Source: CAYXDO01 sp964463485 (GTDB taxonomy: Bacteria > Myxococcota > Kuafuiibacteriia > Kuafuiibacteriales > Kuafuiibacteriaceae). From it: a stretch of 64,000 bases of DNA. Positions 1 to 9,000 of this stretch are shown piece by piece. The stretch spans positions 1 to 64,000 of the forward strand of contig CAYXDO010000044.1 of the NCBI GenBank assembly GCA_964463485.1, read 5' to 3'. The notes under the pieces were generated by a model that had not been told where the DNA came from, did not search any database, and saw nothing but the letters and a program-made list of their open reading frames with translations. Made by a program: the position numbers and the translations under genes. Position 1 is the stretch's first letter; every line of letters begins with the position of its first letter.

Positions 1-89
1 CGCGTCCAAAGTCTTGCCAGATCGTGCGCGAACTTTGGGAGAAAGAGATTATCCGACCGGCATTCGTCCCGGGTTCGAGTTTTCTCGGC

Positions 90-911
90 TCAAGCTTCTC
101 CCGGATCGACACCGAGGGCGCGGAGTTGGTCCGCCAGGCGACGTGACCGCTCGTTGGCGGCAGCAGCTTCGTCTTTGGCGGCGGCAGCCTCGCCTTTGGC
201 GGCGGCAGCCTCGCCTTTGGCGGCGGCAGCCTCGCCTTTGGCGGCAGCGGCCTCGCCTCTGGCTGCAGCGGCCTGCGCCTCGGCCGCGGCGCGGGCTTCC
301 TTTCCCGTCGGAATGAGAGTGGCGTCCAGGCGGGCCCATCGCAACCAGCGCGTGGTGACACCCTCGAACGTGCCGTCCCATAACACGAGCCTCAGGCCAC
401 ACACCTCGAAGACCGGCTCGGCGATCGGCTGATAGATCCCATCCGTCAGCCTGAACGCGTACAGCTCCTTGCTGCCCAGGATCAACTCGGGATCCCAAAC
501 GACGTAGTACGAGACTCGCATGCGCGCGTAGCCCGAGCGCTTGCTCGTCAGCTCCCCGCCTTTCTTGTTCGACACGATCTCGATGACGACGTCCGGAGGC
601 TTACCGAACTCCCAGAAAAAATAGGTGCGATGTTCCCTCGACAGGTATTCAGGGTCGACCTCGACGTCGAGACTCAGAAACGCGTCGGGCACGAGAGGCA
701 GAGTGCGGACCGAAGAGAACAGGCCCACGTTCGCGGCTGCGAGAAATTTCCGGCGTTCCTCTCCGTCCTGGGAAGTCGGTCCTTCCCAGGAATCGTAGAG
801 AGGAGCGGTGAGTATTCGCTGGCTCTTTTCGGACCGAATGTTGTCCACCGGCTCGTCATCCTCCGTCACGAGCTCCGAGATGTCTGGAGCATCCACATCG
901 AGAACAGTCAT
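90..911 (-). CDS. Uma2 family (DUF820-type) protein with Ala/Glu/Lys repeat tail
   Basis: A 273-residue protein. The central part (about residues 30-190) has the Uma2/DUF820 pattern of a PD-(D/E)XK-like fold: 'PDVVIEIVS' supplies the D...E core, followed by 'YYVVWDP'. Members are nuclease-like proteins of unsettled function, usually multicopy; another lies at 24774-25601. The C-terminal 65 residues are a highly charged alanine-rich helix built from GEAAAAK heptads, encoded by 21-bp tandem repeats. I chose the ATG at 911 because the Uma2 domain starts soon after it; an in-frame opening continues upstream to 1148 but reads as Arg-rich non-domain sequence. Family assignment is by motif; the role is unknown. 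Confidence 0.8.
   Translation of the reverse strand: MTVLDVDAPDISELVTEDDEPVDNIRSEKSQRILTAPLYDSWEGPTSQDGEERRKFLAAANVGLFSSVRTLPLVPDAFLSLDVEVDPEYLSREHRTYFFWEFGKPPDVVIEIVSNKKGGELTSKRSGYARMRVSYYVVWDPELILGSKELYAFRLTDGIYQPIAEPVFEVCGLRLVLWDGTFEGVTTRWLRWARLDATLIPTGKEARAAAEAQAAAARGEAAAAKGEAAAAKGEAAAAKGEAAAAKDEAAAANERSRRLADQLRALGVDPGEA
173..256. repeat. Four 21-bp tandem repeats encoding GEAAAAK heptads
   Basis: Four near-identical 21-bp units (173-193, 194-214, 215-235, 236-256), with a degenerate fifth unit to 277. They lie inside the Uma2 gene in frame, so copy-number change would lengthen the helix by whole heptads without a frameshift. Confidence 0.9.
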
Positions 912-1178
912 ACGACCATTCTCGTCTTGCGCTGACGCTGAGTCAACCTCACGGCGCGGGGCGATCGCAGGCCCTTGCTCGGCGCTTCTGGCAGCGCCAA
1001 GCAAAGACGCGGTCCGGCGGCGACACCCACAGGGATTGCCGCCGAGCTGGCGCCCGAGGGTCAATCTTTCCCGCGGCTCCGTGAAATCGCGATGGGTCTC
1101 GTCGAGGGCAAGCGGCGTAGGTGTCGCGCGCCCAGACCAAACTGTCATTCGCCTGGCGCTCGAAGGCCAGAACGTAAC

Positions 1179-2807
1179 TCACTCTCGAGCGGTCGCCTCG
1201 GCGATCGGCAGCTTGCGCTTGCGGTCCCACTGCTTCTTGTCGAGCGCCTTCTCGGTCTCCTCGACCGATCGGTGAGTCGAAAAGATTCTGACGTTTTCGT
1301 CGAAGGCCTTGGACTTGAATTGCCCGAGGAAATCGACGAAGTGAGCGGAATCGTAATAATACAAGAGCTGTCCCACGTCGGACCGGACGCCCTTCGCAGA
1401 GAGGCGCCGCCAGCCGTCGGCCAATACTCTCTTGAATCGCTCGGTCCCACTCTTCTCGAACGGTCGGAGCTTCCACTTCACGAACCCGCGCTCCACCGCC
1501 GTGGACGCTCTCCTGCGGTGCAGGCGCCAGTAACGCTCCAAGCGATCCAGCGAGGCCGTCGTCGTGTAGGCCTGCTCGTAGAGCCAGATATACCCGTCCA
1601 TGAGTTGCTCGCGGGTCATGTGCTTTGGACCGAACACCACGTGTCTGGTGTCGTAGCGCGCCCAGTCGGTGTGATCGAGGCGGCCGTTCGCCCTGAACTC
1701 CTCGTACAGCTGAGTTCCCGGCATGGGCGTGAGGATGCTGAAGAAGGGGTAGAGGATGGTGTGGCGATCCACGAACTCCAGGATTTCGCGAAAAACAGAG
1801 AGAGTGTCGGTGTCGAAACCGACGATGAAATTGCCGACGACCGACATCCCGCGCGCGTGGATCCGTCCAATTGCCTCCGGATAGCTCAGGCTGAAATTCA
1901 CCTTCTTCTTCATGTCGAGGAGCGTGACCTCACTCACCGACTCGAACCCGATGATCAGCGTGGAGCACCCGGCGGCGGCGAACAAGTCGAGCAGCTCCTC
2001 GTCCTTGGCCACGTTCAACGTCGTCTCCGCAGACCACTCGCCGAGCTCCCCGGAGCGATGTAGCGGCACGAGCGCCTCGAGCAACTCCTTGGTGTATTTG
2101 AGCCGCGAGATGAAGTTGTCGTCGACCACGTACAGCGCCTTGAGTCGGTCCTTCAGAGGTCCGGCAGACGGCAGGGCCCGGATCTCTTTGACTACGTTTT
2201 CGACCGGCTTGAATCGAAACGTGCTGCCTGAAATATCGGGGACGCTGCAAAACCGACAAGTGTAAGGACAGCCGCGAGTGGTCTGAATTTGGTGAAACAG
2301 GAAGTGCTTGGGGTCGATCCGATCCCAGGCGGGCACAGGAATCATATCCATCGGCGGGAAGTCCGTCTCCCGAGTGATCTGCGGCGCCTCTCCTCGCCGA
2401 AAACGATTCACGAACTCGGGCCAGGTCCGCTCGGCTTCGCCCACGACCACGTAGTCGACGTGCTCGAGCGCCTCCTCGGGCCTGAGCGACGCGTGAATTC
2501 CGCCGAGGACGACGGGGACGCCGCGCCGCTTGAAGCGCCCGGCGACCTCGTACGCGTGGGAGACACAGGAAGTCTTCGCCGAGAGCGCCACCAAATCGGC
2601 GTCGGTGGTCTCGTATGGGATCGGATCGACATACTCATCCACGAGCTCGACCTCTACCCCTTCGGGCGTTGCGGCGGCCACGGTGAGTAGGCCGAGGTCG
2701 AAGAGCGAGCGCTTGAACCCAAGCAGCTCGTTCATGAAATCCATCTCGTAGAGCTCGCGGTCGGCCGGATTCCCGTTCTTCTTGGTCGCGACGAAGAGGA
2801 TCTTCAC
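1179..2807 (-). CDS. B12-binding domain radical SAM protein (second of the operon)
   Basis: 542 residues from a GTG whose GTGA overlaps the stop of the upstream gene by four bases, the arrangement of translational coupling. Residues 1-150 resemble a B12-binding Rossmann domain without the DxHxxG motif. The radical SAM motif is 'TRGCPYTCRFC' (Cys180, Cys184, Cys187), followed by the TIM-barrel segments 'LYVVDDNF', 'ETTLNV', 'IIGFES' and 'MPGTQLY'. The family catalyses radical methylations, ring formations or rearrangements with SAM, a 4Fe-4S cluster and often cobalamin. It is the last gene of a three-gene unit with a haem-oxygenase-like enzyme and another B12-radical SAM enzyme. The substrate cannot be read from the sequence. 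An extension to 3020 is open but lies antisense-like within the upstream gene, so I reject it. Confidence 0.9.
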   Translation of the reverse strand: MKILFVATKKNGNPADRELYEMDFMNELLGFKRSLFDLGLLTVAAATPEGVEVELVDEYVDPIPYETTDADLVALSAKTSCVSHAYEVAGRFKRRGVPVVLGGIHASLRPEEALEHVDYVVVGEAERTWPEFVNRFRRGEAPQITRETDFPPMDMIPVPAWDRIDPKHFLFHQIQTTRGCPYTCRFCSVPDISGSTFRFKPVENVVKEIRALPSAGPLKDRLKALYVVDDNFISRLKYTKELLEALVPLHRSGELGEWSAETTLNVAKDEELLDLFAAAGCSTLIIGFESVSEVTLLDMKKKVNFSLSYPEAIGRIHARGMSVVGNFIVGFDTDTLSVFREILEFVDRHTILYPFFSILTPMPGTQLYEEFRANGRLDHTDWARYDTRHVVFGPKHMTREQLMDGYIWLYEQAYTTTASLDRLERYWRLHRRRASTAVERGFVKWKLRPFEKSGTERFKRVLADGWRRLSAKGVRSDVGQLLYYYDSAHFVDFLGQFKSKAFDENVRIFSTHRSVEETEKALDKKQWDRKRKLPIAEATARE

Positions 2808-3790
2808 GGCCGGGCCCTCTCGGCCGCACCCACGACGTGAGCCCTGGCGAGCTGCGCCTGCCACTCTTCGAGCGTCAGCTCCCCGAGCCCCTCGCGACTC
2901 GACGATCGAGCCTGTGATCGGAGATGAAGATTCTTGGGCTGCCGCCAACGAACGATCTTGTCTTGCACCGCGGACCAGAGCTTGGCGCGCGCGCGGAGTG
3001 ACAACATCGCTCCGCGCCAAATCTCCTGCTGGGAATCAGGCGTGGTCGCAAACAACAGGAGAGCCTCCTCGAGCCACGCGCCGTGGTCCTGGTCCTGCGC
3101 CATGTGGAGCGTAAAATATCGAATTTCGTCCTCTCTGAAACCCGCTCGACGCAACCCTCGAACGATCTGCACGAACATCTTCGGGATGCTCCACTCGTGG
3201 CCCGGCCCGACCGCCCCGAGGCCCACCAGAAAGCTCTCGTGCTGGCAGATCCGAAGGTGCTCCGCGATGAAGCCGGTGACGTCGGGGTGCAGCGACACTC
3301 GCCGCTCCTCTCTGGGCACGGCGCCGGTCGCACACAGAAACTCCCGGTAGAGCTCGGCGTGGTCTTTTCCTTCGGAGCCCTCTCCGTACTCATCGACCAA
3401 CACTTTGGCCAGCCACTGCTTGGCGTCCGAGCTCGGACCTCGCACCAAGAGGTGCTCGAGATACAGTGTGAACGTGCCGACGAGCGCGTAATGCTGCAGA
3501 CCGAAGATTCGATAGTCCTCGCGAGTGAAGGGCACGTGAGCAACTCTTGCGAGCAAAGGGTGATTCACGGCCTCGTGAGCCAACACCGCGTCTCGGAGCG
3601 TATCGAGAAACTTCCGCGGATCGGCGACGAAGGCGATGGTCGACTCGACCTGCTCGACTCGGCGATGCACGTCGGCCCCGCCCGCGCGCCGAGCCACGTC
3701 GAGCAGCTCGCGCTTGAGCTTACGTTGTTTCTGGCGGGCCCGGTCCAGCCCGTGAGCAACTCTGGAGAGAAGGGAGTCCTGGATATTCAT
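2804..3790 (-). CDS. Haem-oxygenase-like iron-dependent enzyme (PqqC/TENA fold)
   Basis: 328 residues, mostly helical. The core (about 55-255) matches the iron-containing redox enzyme / haem-oxygenase-like diiron oxidase pattern: 'DEYGEGSEGKDHAELY' (Glu134, His144), then 'GPGHEW' and 'HMAQDQDHGAWLEE' (His229, Asp233, His236) are the likely metal ligands. Members cleave C-C bonds or hydroxylate N or C atoms with O2 in natural-product pathways. It lies 3 bp downstream of one B12-radical SAM gene and overlaps the next by 4 bp, so the three products probably act on one pathway. The N-terminal 50 residues are basic and the last 70 are Arg-rich and unassigned. Fold assignment is from motifs; the reaction is unknown. 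Confidence 0.8.
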   Translation of the reverse strand: MNIQDSLLSRVAHGLDRARQKQRKLKRELLDVARRAGGADVHRRVEQVESTIAFVADPRKFLDTLRDAVLAHEAVNHPLLARVAHVPFTREDYRIFGLQHYALVGTFTLYLEHLLVRGPSSDAKQWLAKVLVDEYGEGSEGKDHAELYREFLCATGAVPREERRVSLHPDVTGFIAEHLRICQHESFLVGLGAVGPGHEWSIPKMFVQIVRGLRRAGFREDEIRYFTLHMAQDQDHGAWLEEALLLFATTPDSQQEIWRGAMLSLRARAKLWSAVQDKIVRWRQPKNLHLRSQARSSSREGLGELTLEEWQAQLARAHVVGAAERARP

Positions 3791-3793
3791 GAG

Positions 3794-5317
3794 TTACACC
3801 GCCGACCGCGGAAGGTCGAGCTCCGAGGAGTCGACGACCGTAAGCTTGGCCCGGACCGGAGCCGTCCCCGCGGTGAGCGTCCGTGAGATGATTCCGATCT
3901 CGTCGGCCAAGTGACTCTCGGCACTCTCGAAGATGGGTCGATACCGGGAGACTCGCTCGACCAAGGCCTGAATGCCTCGGCGCGCCTCGAGGAAGAAGAG
4001 CGGCCGGCGCTTCAAAACCGCCAGGGTGCCGCGCTCGAACGAAGGCCAGGTCGTGCGGTTGGCCTCCGCGAGCTTCTTGTAGAAGAGCGAGCGAGGGATC
4101 TTCGTGGGGAGCACGGCGTGTAACAAATCGAAGAGGCGAACGTCGTCAGTCACGAGCTTGTCTCTCATCGCCCGGTAGAGCTGAGTTCCCGGTAGCGGAG
4201 TCAGGATGGTCACGATGGGCATGGCGACGCCGAGCTCGTTGATGTGAGCGTACAACACGTCGAAGTCCTTCTCCTCGAACTCCGGGCGGACCATGAAGAT
4301 CCCCGTCGCAAAAATGCCGAGCTCGTGAAGAATTCCGATCGCTCGACGATTCTTCTCGACGGTGTTGCGCTTGAGGAGGGCCTCGAGCGCGCTCTCGTCG
4401 TTGGACTCATAGCCGGACAAGACCATCACGAGGCCCGCGTCGCGAAGCCGTTTCATCGTCTCTGGGTTGTCGGCGATGAAGTCCGTGCGGCCCTGAGTAC
4501 CCCACCATTTTTTGATGCCGCGCCGCTGGATTTCGTCGGCGAGCTCCTCGAGACGCTTGCGATTCGTCAGAAAGTTGTCGTCGAGGAAGAAGACGAACTT
4601 CTCCTCCATTCGCTCGAGCTGATCGCAGATCGCGCGCGCCGAAAGGTATCGGGTTCGACGCTCGTAGAACTCCCAGATGGCGCAGAAATTACAGTCGAAG
4701 CTGCACCCGCGCGAGGTCGCCATCGAAGCCATCGGCATCGCCACGGCGAAGAAATATTCGTCGTGGTACTTGGAAATGAGGTGCCGAGCCGGCGGTGGAA
4801 ACGTGTCGAGCTCCCGGTTCTGCGAGCGGCTCGGCGTCGATACCCAGACGTTCGAGGAGTTCCGATAGCGTAGGCCTCGGATCTCCGACAAAGTACGCAC
4901 CGACTCACCGGCGCGAAGATGGTCCACGAGCTCTTTGAAGGTGTCCTCACCCTCGCCCAGGCAGATCGCGTCGACCTCGGGCTCCTCGAAGTCCTCCGGC
5001 GCGAGCGTCGGGTGATGGCCACCTACGATGGTCACGCAAGAGTCACCAAGGATCCCTTTGGCCATGTGGAGCAACGCCTTGGCCTGGTAGCAATCCGTGG
5101 TCATCGACGTCGTCCCGACGAGCTGCGGGCGAAACTCGGCGAGCACGCGCGTGTACTCGAGATCCTCCTCGAGGCGCATGTCGAGGATCCGCACCTCGTG
5201 CTCCGGAACCATGGCGGCCAGAGTCGTGAGCGCGACGGGCTCGGACAGCCACAGGACGTTCTCGAGTCCCAGGCGTCCGGGCTCGAAGGGTGCAGGCATC
5301 ACGAGAAGGATTCGCAT
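3794..5317 (-). CDS. B12-binding domain radical SAM protein (first of the operon)
   Basis: 507 residues, starting at the ATG that gives the typical N-terminal beta strand 'MRILLVMPAP' of a B12-binding domain (about 1-150; 'VTIVGGHHPTLAPE' is characteristic). The radical SAM motif is 'TSRGCSFDCNFC' (Cys205, Cys209, Cys212), followed by 'FFLDDNFLTNRKR', 'GTQGRTDF', 'VLSGYES' and 'TPLPGTQLY'. It is related in layout to the product of 1179-2807 but not a close copy. As the promoter-proximal gene of the operon it is followed after 3 bp by the haem-oxygenase-like enzyme gene. No obvious Shine-Dalgarno is seen upstream; a 13-bp palindrome sits there instead. An in-frame ATG at 5368 would add 17 non-domain residues. 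Confidence 0.9.
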   Translation of the reverse strand: MRILLVMPAPFEPGRLGLENVLWLSEPVALTTLAAMVPEHEVRILDMRLEEDLEYTRVLAEFRPQLVGTTSMTTDCYQAKALLHMAKGILGDSCVTIVGGHHPTLAPEDFEEPEVDAICLGEGEDTFKELVDHLRAGESVRTLSEIRGLRYRNSSNVWVSTPSRSQNRELDTFPPPARHLISKYHDEYFFAVAMPMASMATSRGCSFDCNFCAIWEFYERRTRYLSARAICDQLERMEEKFVFFLDDNFLTNRKRLEELADEIQRRGIKKWWGTQGRTDFIADNPETMKRLRDAGLVMVLSGYESNDESALEALLKRNTVEKNRRAIGILHELGIFATGIFMVRPEFEEKDFDVLYAHINELGVAMPIVTILTPLPGTQLYRAMRDKLVTDDVRLFDLLHAVLPTKIPRSLFYKKLAEANRTTWPSFERGTLAVLKRRPLFFLEARRGIQALVERVSRYRPIFESAESHLADEIGIISRTLTAGTAPVRAKLTVVDSSELDLPRSAV

Positions 5318-5320
5318 AGT

Positions 5321-5333
5321 GCCCAAAATGGGC
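5321..5333. promoter_or_regulatory. 13-bp palindrome just before the radical SAM operon start
   Basis: Arms GCCCA and TGGGC are separated by AAA, three bases upstream of the ATG at 5317. It could be an operator or could mask ribosome access. It is short enough to be chance. Confidence 0.25.
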
Positions 5334-5461
5334 GACGCGGAACGTAGACGAAGGCGGGGGGTGTTCACAAGCCCCCAAACCGGGGCTCGGTAGACAGCGA
5401 AAGCCTCGCAGGATCGACTTTATGCCTTCCTCAGGGAGGGCGTCTGGGTTATGATTCTCTG

Positions 5462-5680
5462 ATGTCTTCTGCTTCCGCCGACGAAATTCTTCAGGCGGTA
5501 CGACAGATGCCCGCGCGCGAGCGACTGCTCCTCGCGGAGCGGCTTCTGCACGACCTCGCCCTCGACGTAGCGGTCGACATGCAAGCGCCTAGGCCGAGGT
5601 TTGGGAGCGCGCGCGGCCTCGTTCACATGAACGACGATTTCGATGCGACTCTCGCCGACTTCGCCGAGTACCTCGGATGA
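5462..5680 (+). CDS. VapB-type antitoxin
   Basis: 72 residues: an N-terminal helical part (about 1-40) of the kind found in small addiction-module antitoxins, then an acidic tail ('NDDFDATLADFAEYLG') that in such proteins wraps the PIN toxin. Its stop overlaps the toxin start by four bases (ATGA), standard for VapBC modules, so it is expected to neutralise the toxin and repress the operon. A TATGAT-like -10 at 5450-5455 lies 6 bases before the ATG, which would make the transcript nearly leaderless. Identity rests mainly on size and toxin partner. Confidence 0.8.
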   Translation: MSSASADEILQAVRQMPARERLLLAERLLHDLALDVAVDMQAPRPRFGSARGLVHMNDDFDATLADFAEYLG

Positions 5681-6060
5681 AACTACTCCTCGATACTCAT
5701 GCTTTTCTGTGGTTCGTTGCGGGAGACGAGAAGTTGAGCCCGGCGGCGCGGACTTCCATCGAGCAAGGTGAGACGCGTATTCTGAGTGTCGCGAGCTTGT
5801 GGGAGATGGCTATCAAGGCGAGCATCGGAAAGCTCCGCCTCGATCTGCCGTTTGAGGAGCTCGTCGAACGGCACGTCAGACCCAACGGGATCGAGCTTCT
5901 GGGAATCGAGATTCGTCATGTCAGCCGAGTAGCGGCGCTGCCGTTTCTTCATCGCGACCCTTTCGATCGGCTCCTCGTGGCCCAAGCGCTTGGGGAGGGG
6001 CTCGTCGTCGTCAGCGCCGACGAGAGCTTCGACGCCTATGGTGTGGCGCGCGTTTGGTGA
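5677..6060 (+). CDS. VapC-type PIN-domain ribonuclease toxin
   Basis: 127 residues forming a complete PIN domain: 'LLLDTHAFLWF' (first acidic residue), 'SVASLWEMAIKASIGKL' (conserved Glu), 'FLHRDPFDRLLVAQAL' (DxFDR acidic residues) and a final 'VVSADESFDAYGV'. These residues bind Mg/Mn for RNA cleavage. It is the PIN subfamily paired with small acidic antitoxins. It ends one base before the convergent cytochrome gene, leaving no room for a separate terminator. Confidence 0.92.
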   Translation: MKLLLDTHAFLWFVAGDEKLSPAARTSIEQGETRILSVASLWEMAIKASIGKLRLDLPFEELVERHVRPNGIELLGIEIRHVSRVAALPFLHRDPFDRLLVAQALGEGLVVVSADESFDAYGVARVW

Positions 6061-6061
6061 C

Positions 6062-9000
6062 TCAGTGGCAACGGAACGTGTTGCCTGACGCTCCCACGTT
6101 GGGCGTGCTGCAGTTTCGCTCTTCGGGGTAGTTGTTGTTGGTGAATTGGTTGATGATGATATAACTCCTCAGCAACCGGCCGCGATTTATCCCTCCCGAA
6201 CCCGTGCTCGCGTGGTCGTCGTGACAATTCATGCAGTTGTAGCCGCTGTGCGCCTTCTTGTGCAGGGACTCAGTACCTTTTCTGAAAAACGACGGGTCCG
6301 ACCCGCCGGACAGCGCCTGCGAGATATTCATCGCTCCGGTGACACCCGGCGGCTCAGTGGCGTCGTGGCATGCGAGGCAAAAGGCGCGGAAATTGCCGCC
6401 CGTCGAGATCTTCTTGAGCCTCGCGTCGTCAGGCAGGCTGTAAAGAGTCCACAGATCGTCTGGGTTGCTCGCGGCGAGCGGGTGCGGCCGCGCGAGGTGA
6501 GGGTTGTGGCAGTCGACGCACTTGAGCTGAATGCCCGTCCCGCCTTCGATCCGGTGGTGAGAGATCGGGCCGTTCGGGACCTGTCCGAACTCAGTGGCGA
6601 GGTTGTTGTGGCAGCCGGAGGCCATACAGCTCGCGTTGGCGTCGTCGACGAACAACGGTCCGGAGGACGTCGAGGCGTGATACGTGTGGCAGCGGTTGCA
6701 AGCGATGTTCTCGGCTCCGTGGCTTGCGGTGGTCCAGTAGGCCGAGACATTGCGTGCAGACTTGCCGCCGAACGCGGTGCCTCCGCCCCCGTCGTGGCAC
6801 GTCTTGCACAAGCCGTCGAAGTTCGTGGTCGAATAGACGAACCCATCCGCCGGGTCGGGATCGCGCATGACTAAACCTCTGGTGTGGTTGGCCTGGTCGT
6901 GACACTCCAGACAGGCTGCGTTGCCGAGCGCCGAAATGTCATGACTGCGCGGCATTGCGGTCTGCACCGTTTCGTGGCACCCGACGCAGTTTTGCGGTCC
7001 GGCCGACCAAGTCACGGTCTGGGCGAGGCTCGGCGTCTCGGGTGGGTTGCCCAAGATCGGGTTGTGGCAACCGACCGCGCAGCGCTGAGTCGCTTGGTTA
7101 TACGTCGCGTTGGCTTGGTTATTTCGCATCGTGGTCCCGCCAGGGAAAGTCACCGCGGTATCGAAGACGAGGTCGACGTTGGCGCGAGTCACCGTGCCGT
7201 TGCCCTCGTCGTGCTGCGGTCCGCTGCCGTCGTTCCCGTGGCACGTCGAGCACGCAAAACCGAGCGTTGCGCTGTGTTTGGCATGGGCGCCGGCGCTCCC
7301 CGCATAACTCTCGTTGCCGGGCGCCGGCGGTGACCCATGGCAAGAGTCACACGCGCCGCCGCTCGCCTCTACGATGCCGTCGACGTGCAGGGTCGGGTTC
7401 ACGATGACCTGATTTGGACCGGCCACTTCCTCGTGGCAACGATCGCAACTGTCGGGACCCGACACGCTCGCGTGCGCCGGGCTACTTGGAGGCATGCCGT
7501 GGCACGACGTACAAGTCACGTCCGGCCCCGTCCAAATCGCCTGAGTAGCGCCGCCGGGCATAGTCGCGCCGTGACAGTAGGTATTCGTACAGCGCGCCGC
7601 GGCCGTCGAATAGGTCGGGTTCGTCCCGTCGGTGCGGGCGAGCCCAGCGAACGTGAGCTCGGCCGGCGGCTGAGTATCGGCGTGGCCGGGATCGCCGTAC
7701 TCGGTCGGGCGCAGGTGGCAGGACGTGCAAGCGACGGGGACTGAGTAGGCTGGCGCTCGGTGCGCCGCGTGCGCTCCGACCTTCGGCCCCGTCGCGTTGC
7801 CAGCGAGATCACGGGGTGGCGTGGGATCGCCGTTCTGACCATGGCAGGCGTCGCAGGTCGCCGAGGTGTCGATCACTCCATTCACGTGGTTCTGGGGACG
7901 AACGATGGTGCGTCCGGGTCCCGCGGTGTCGGGGTGGCACTTCTCACACTGAGTCGCTGTCCCGTTGCCGTGCGCCGTATCGGCCGGTGGGTTGCCGTGG
8001 CACGCATCGCAGGCCATGTCACCGGCGGTCCAGCTCGGGTCGTGGGTCGTGCCGCCGGTGAGGGATGCGCCGTGGCAGTAGGTGTTGGAGCAGTTGCCGC
8101 CGTTGAGCGAGGGGGTTAGACCGGTCACTCGGGAGAGCGCTCCGAAGGTGACTTCGGCGGGAGCTGCGGAGTCGAAATGTCCTGGAGCCTCGACGTTGTT
8201 CGGGTCGACGGCGAGGTGACACTCCCCGCAGGCGACGGGCGCCGAGTTGCCGGTGCCCGTCACGTGCGCGGCGTGGGCGCCGACCTTCGGTGAGGTGGTC
8301 TGGCCGGAGAGATCACTCGGCGGCGCAGGGCTCGCCGGAGTCCCGTGGCAGCGCTCGCAGGTTGGGTCTACGTCGACGTCGGTGATTCCGTCCACGTGCC
8401 GAGACTTGTTCACGATGGTATGGTTGGGTCCGCCGACCGCGGCGTGGCAGAGCTCGCACTTGCTGAGTTGCGGGTGCGGCGCGGCCGGAGGCAACCCATG
8501 GCAGCCGTCACAGTCGACCGTGCCGGGTGAGTTCCACGTCGGAGTCTCGTTGGTGCCGAGGCTCGTCGTCGCCCCGTGGCAGTAGGTCTCCGCGCAGGTG
8601 AGATTGGCCGTGACGAATCGAGGCGCGAGGAGCTGGCCGCTGGCTCGACCGGAGAAGCTCACTTCGGCCGGAGGGTCCGTGTCGACGTGCCCGGGTGATT
8701 CGAGCGCGTCGGGGACGACATGGCAGGTGTCGCAGGGGACGGGCGCGGACCAAGTTCCGCCCGACACATGCGCGCGATGGGTTCCAACCTGAGGGTCCGT
8801 GTCGGCGGTGTCGCGATTCAAGTCAGCAGGCGGAGCAGAGCTGTCCGCGTCTCCGTGACACGTAGCGCAATCGACGTTGGCGGCCTCGACGATGCCGTCG
8901 ACGTGAGTCGCTCGATTCGCGATCGTCTGATCGGGACCAGCCGTCGGCAAATGACACATGGAACAGTCTCCGGCTGAAGCGTGGACCGGCGTATTCGGCG

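Noticed and set aside
60..90. GGTTCGAG motif resembling a tRNA T-loop near 71-78
   Set aside because: Flanking bases do not pair as a T-stem and no acceptor, D or anticodon arms can be placed within 80 bases on either side.
173..256. CRISPR-like short repeats
   Set aside because: Units are adjacent without spacers and encode heptads in frame, so they are a coding minisatellite.
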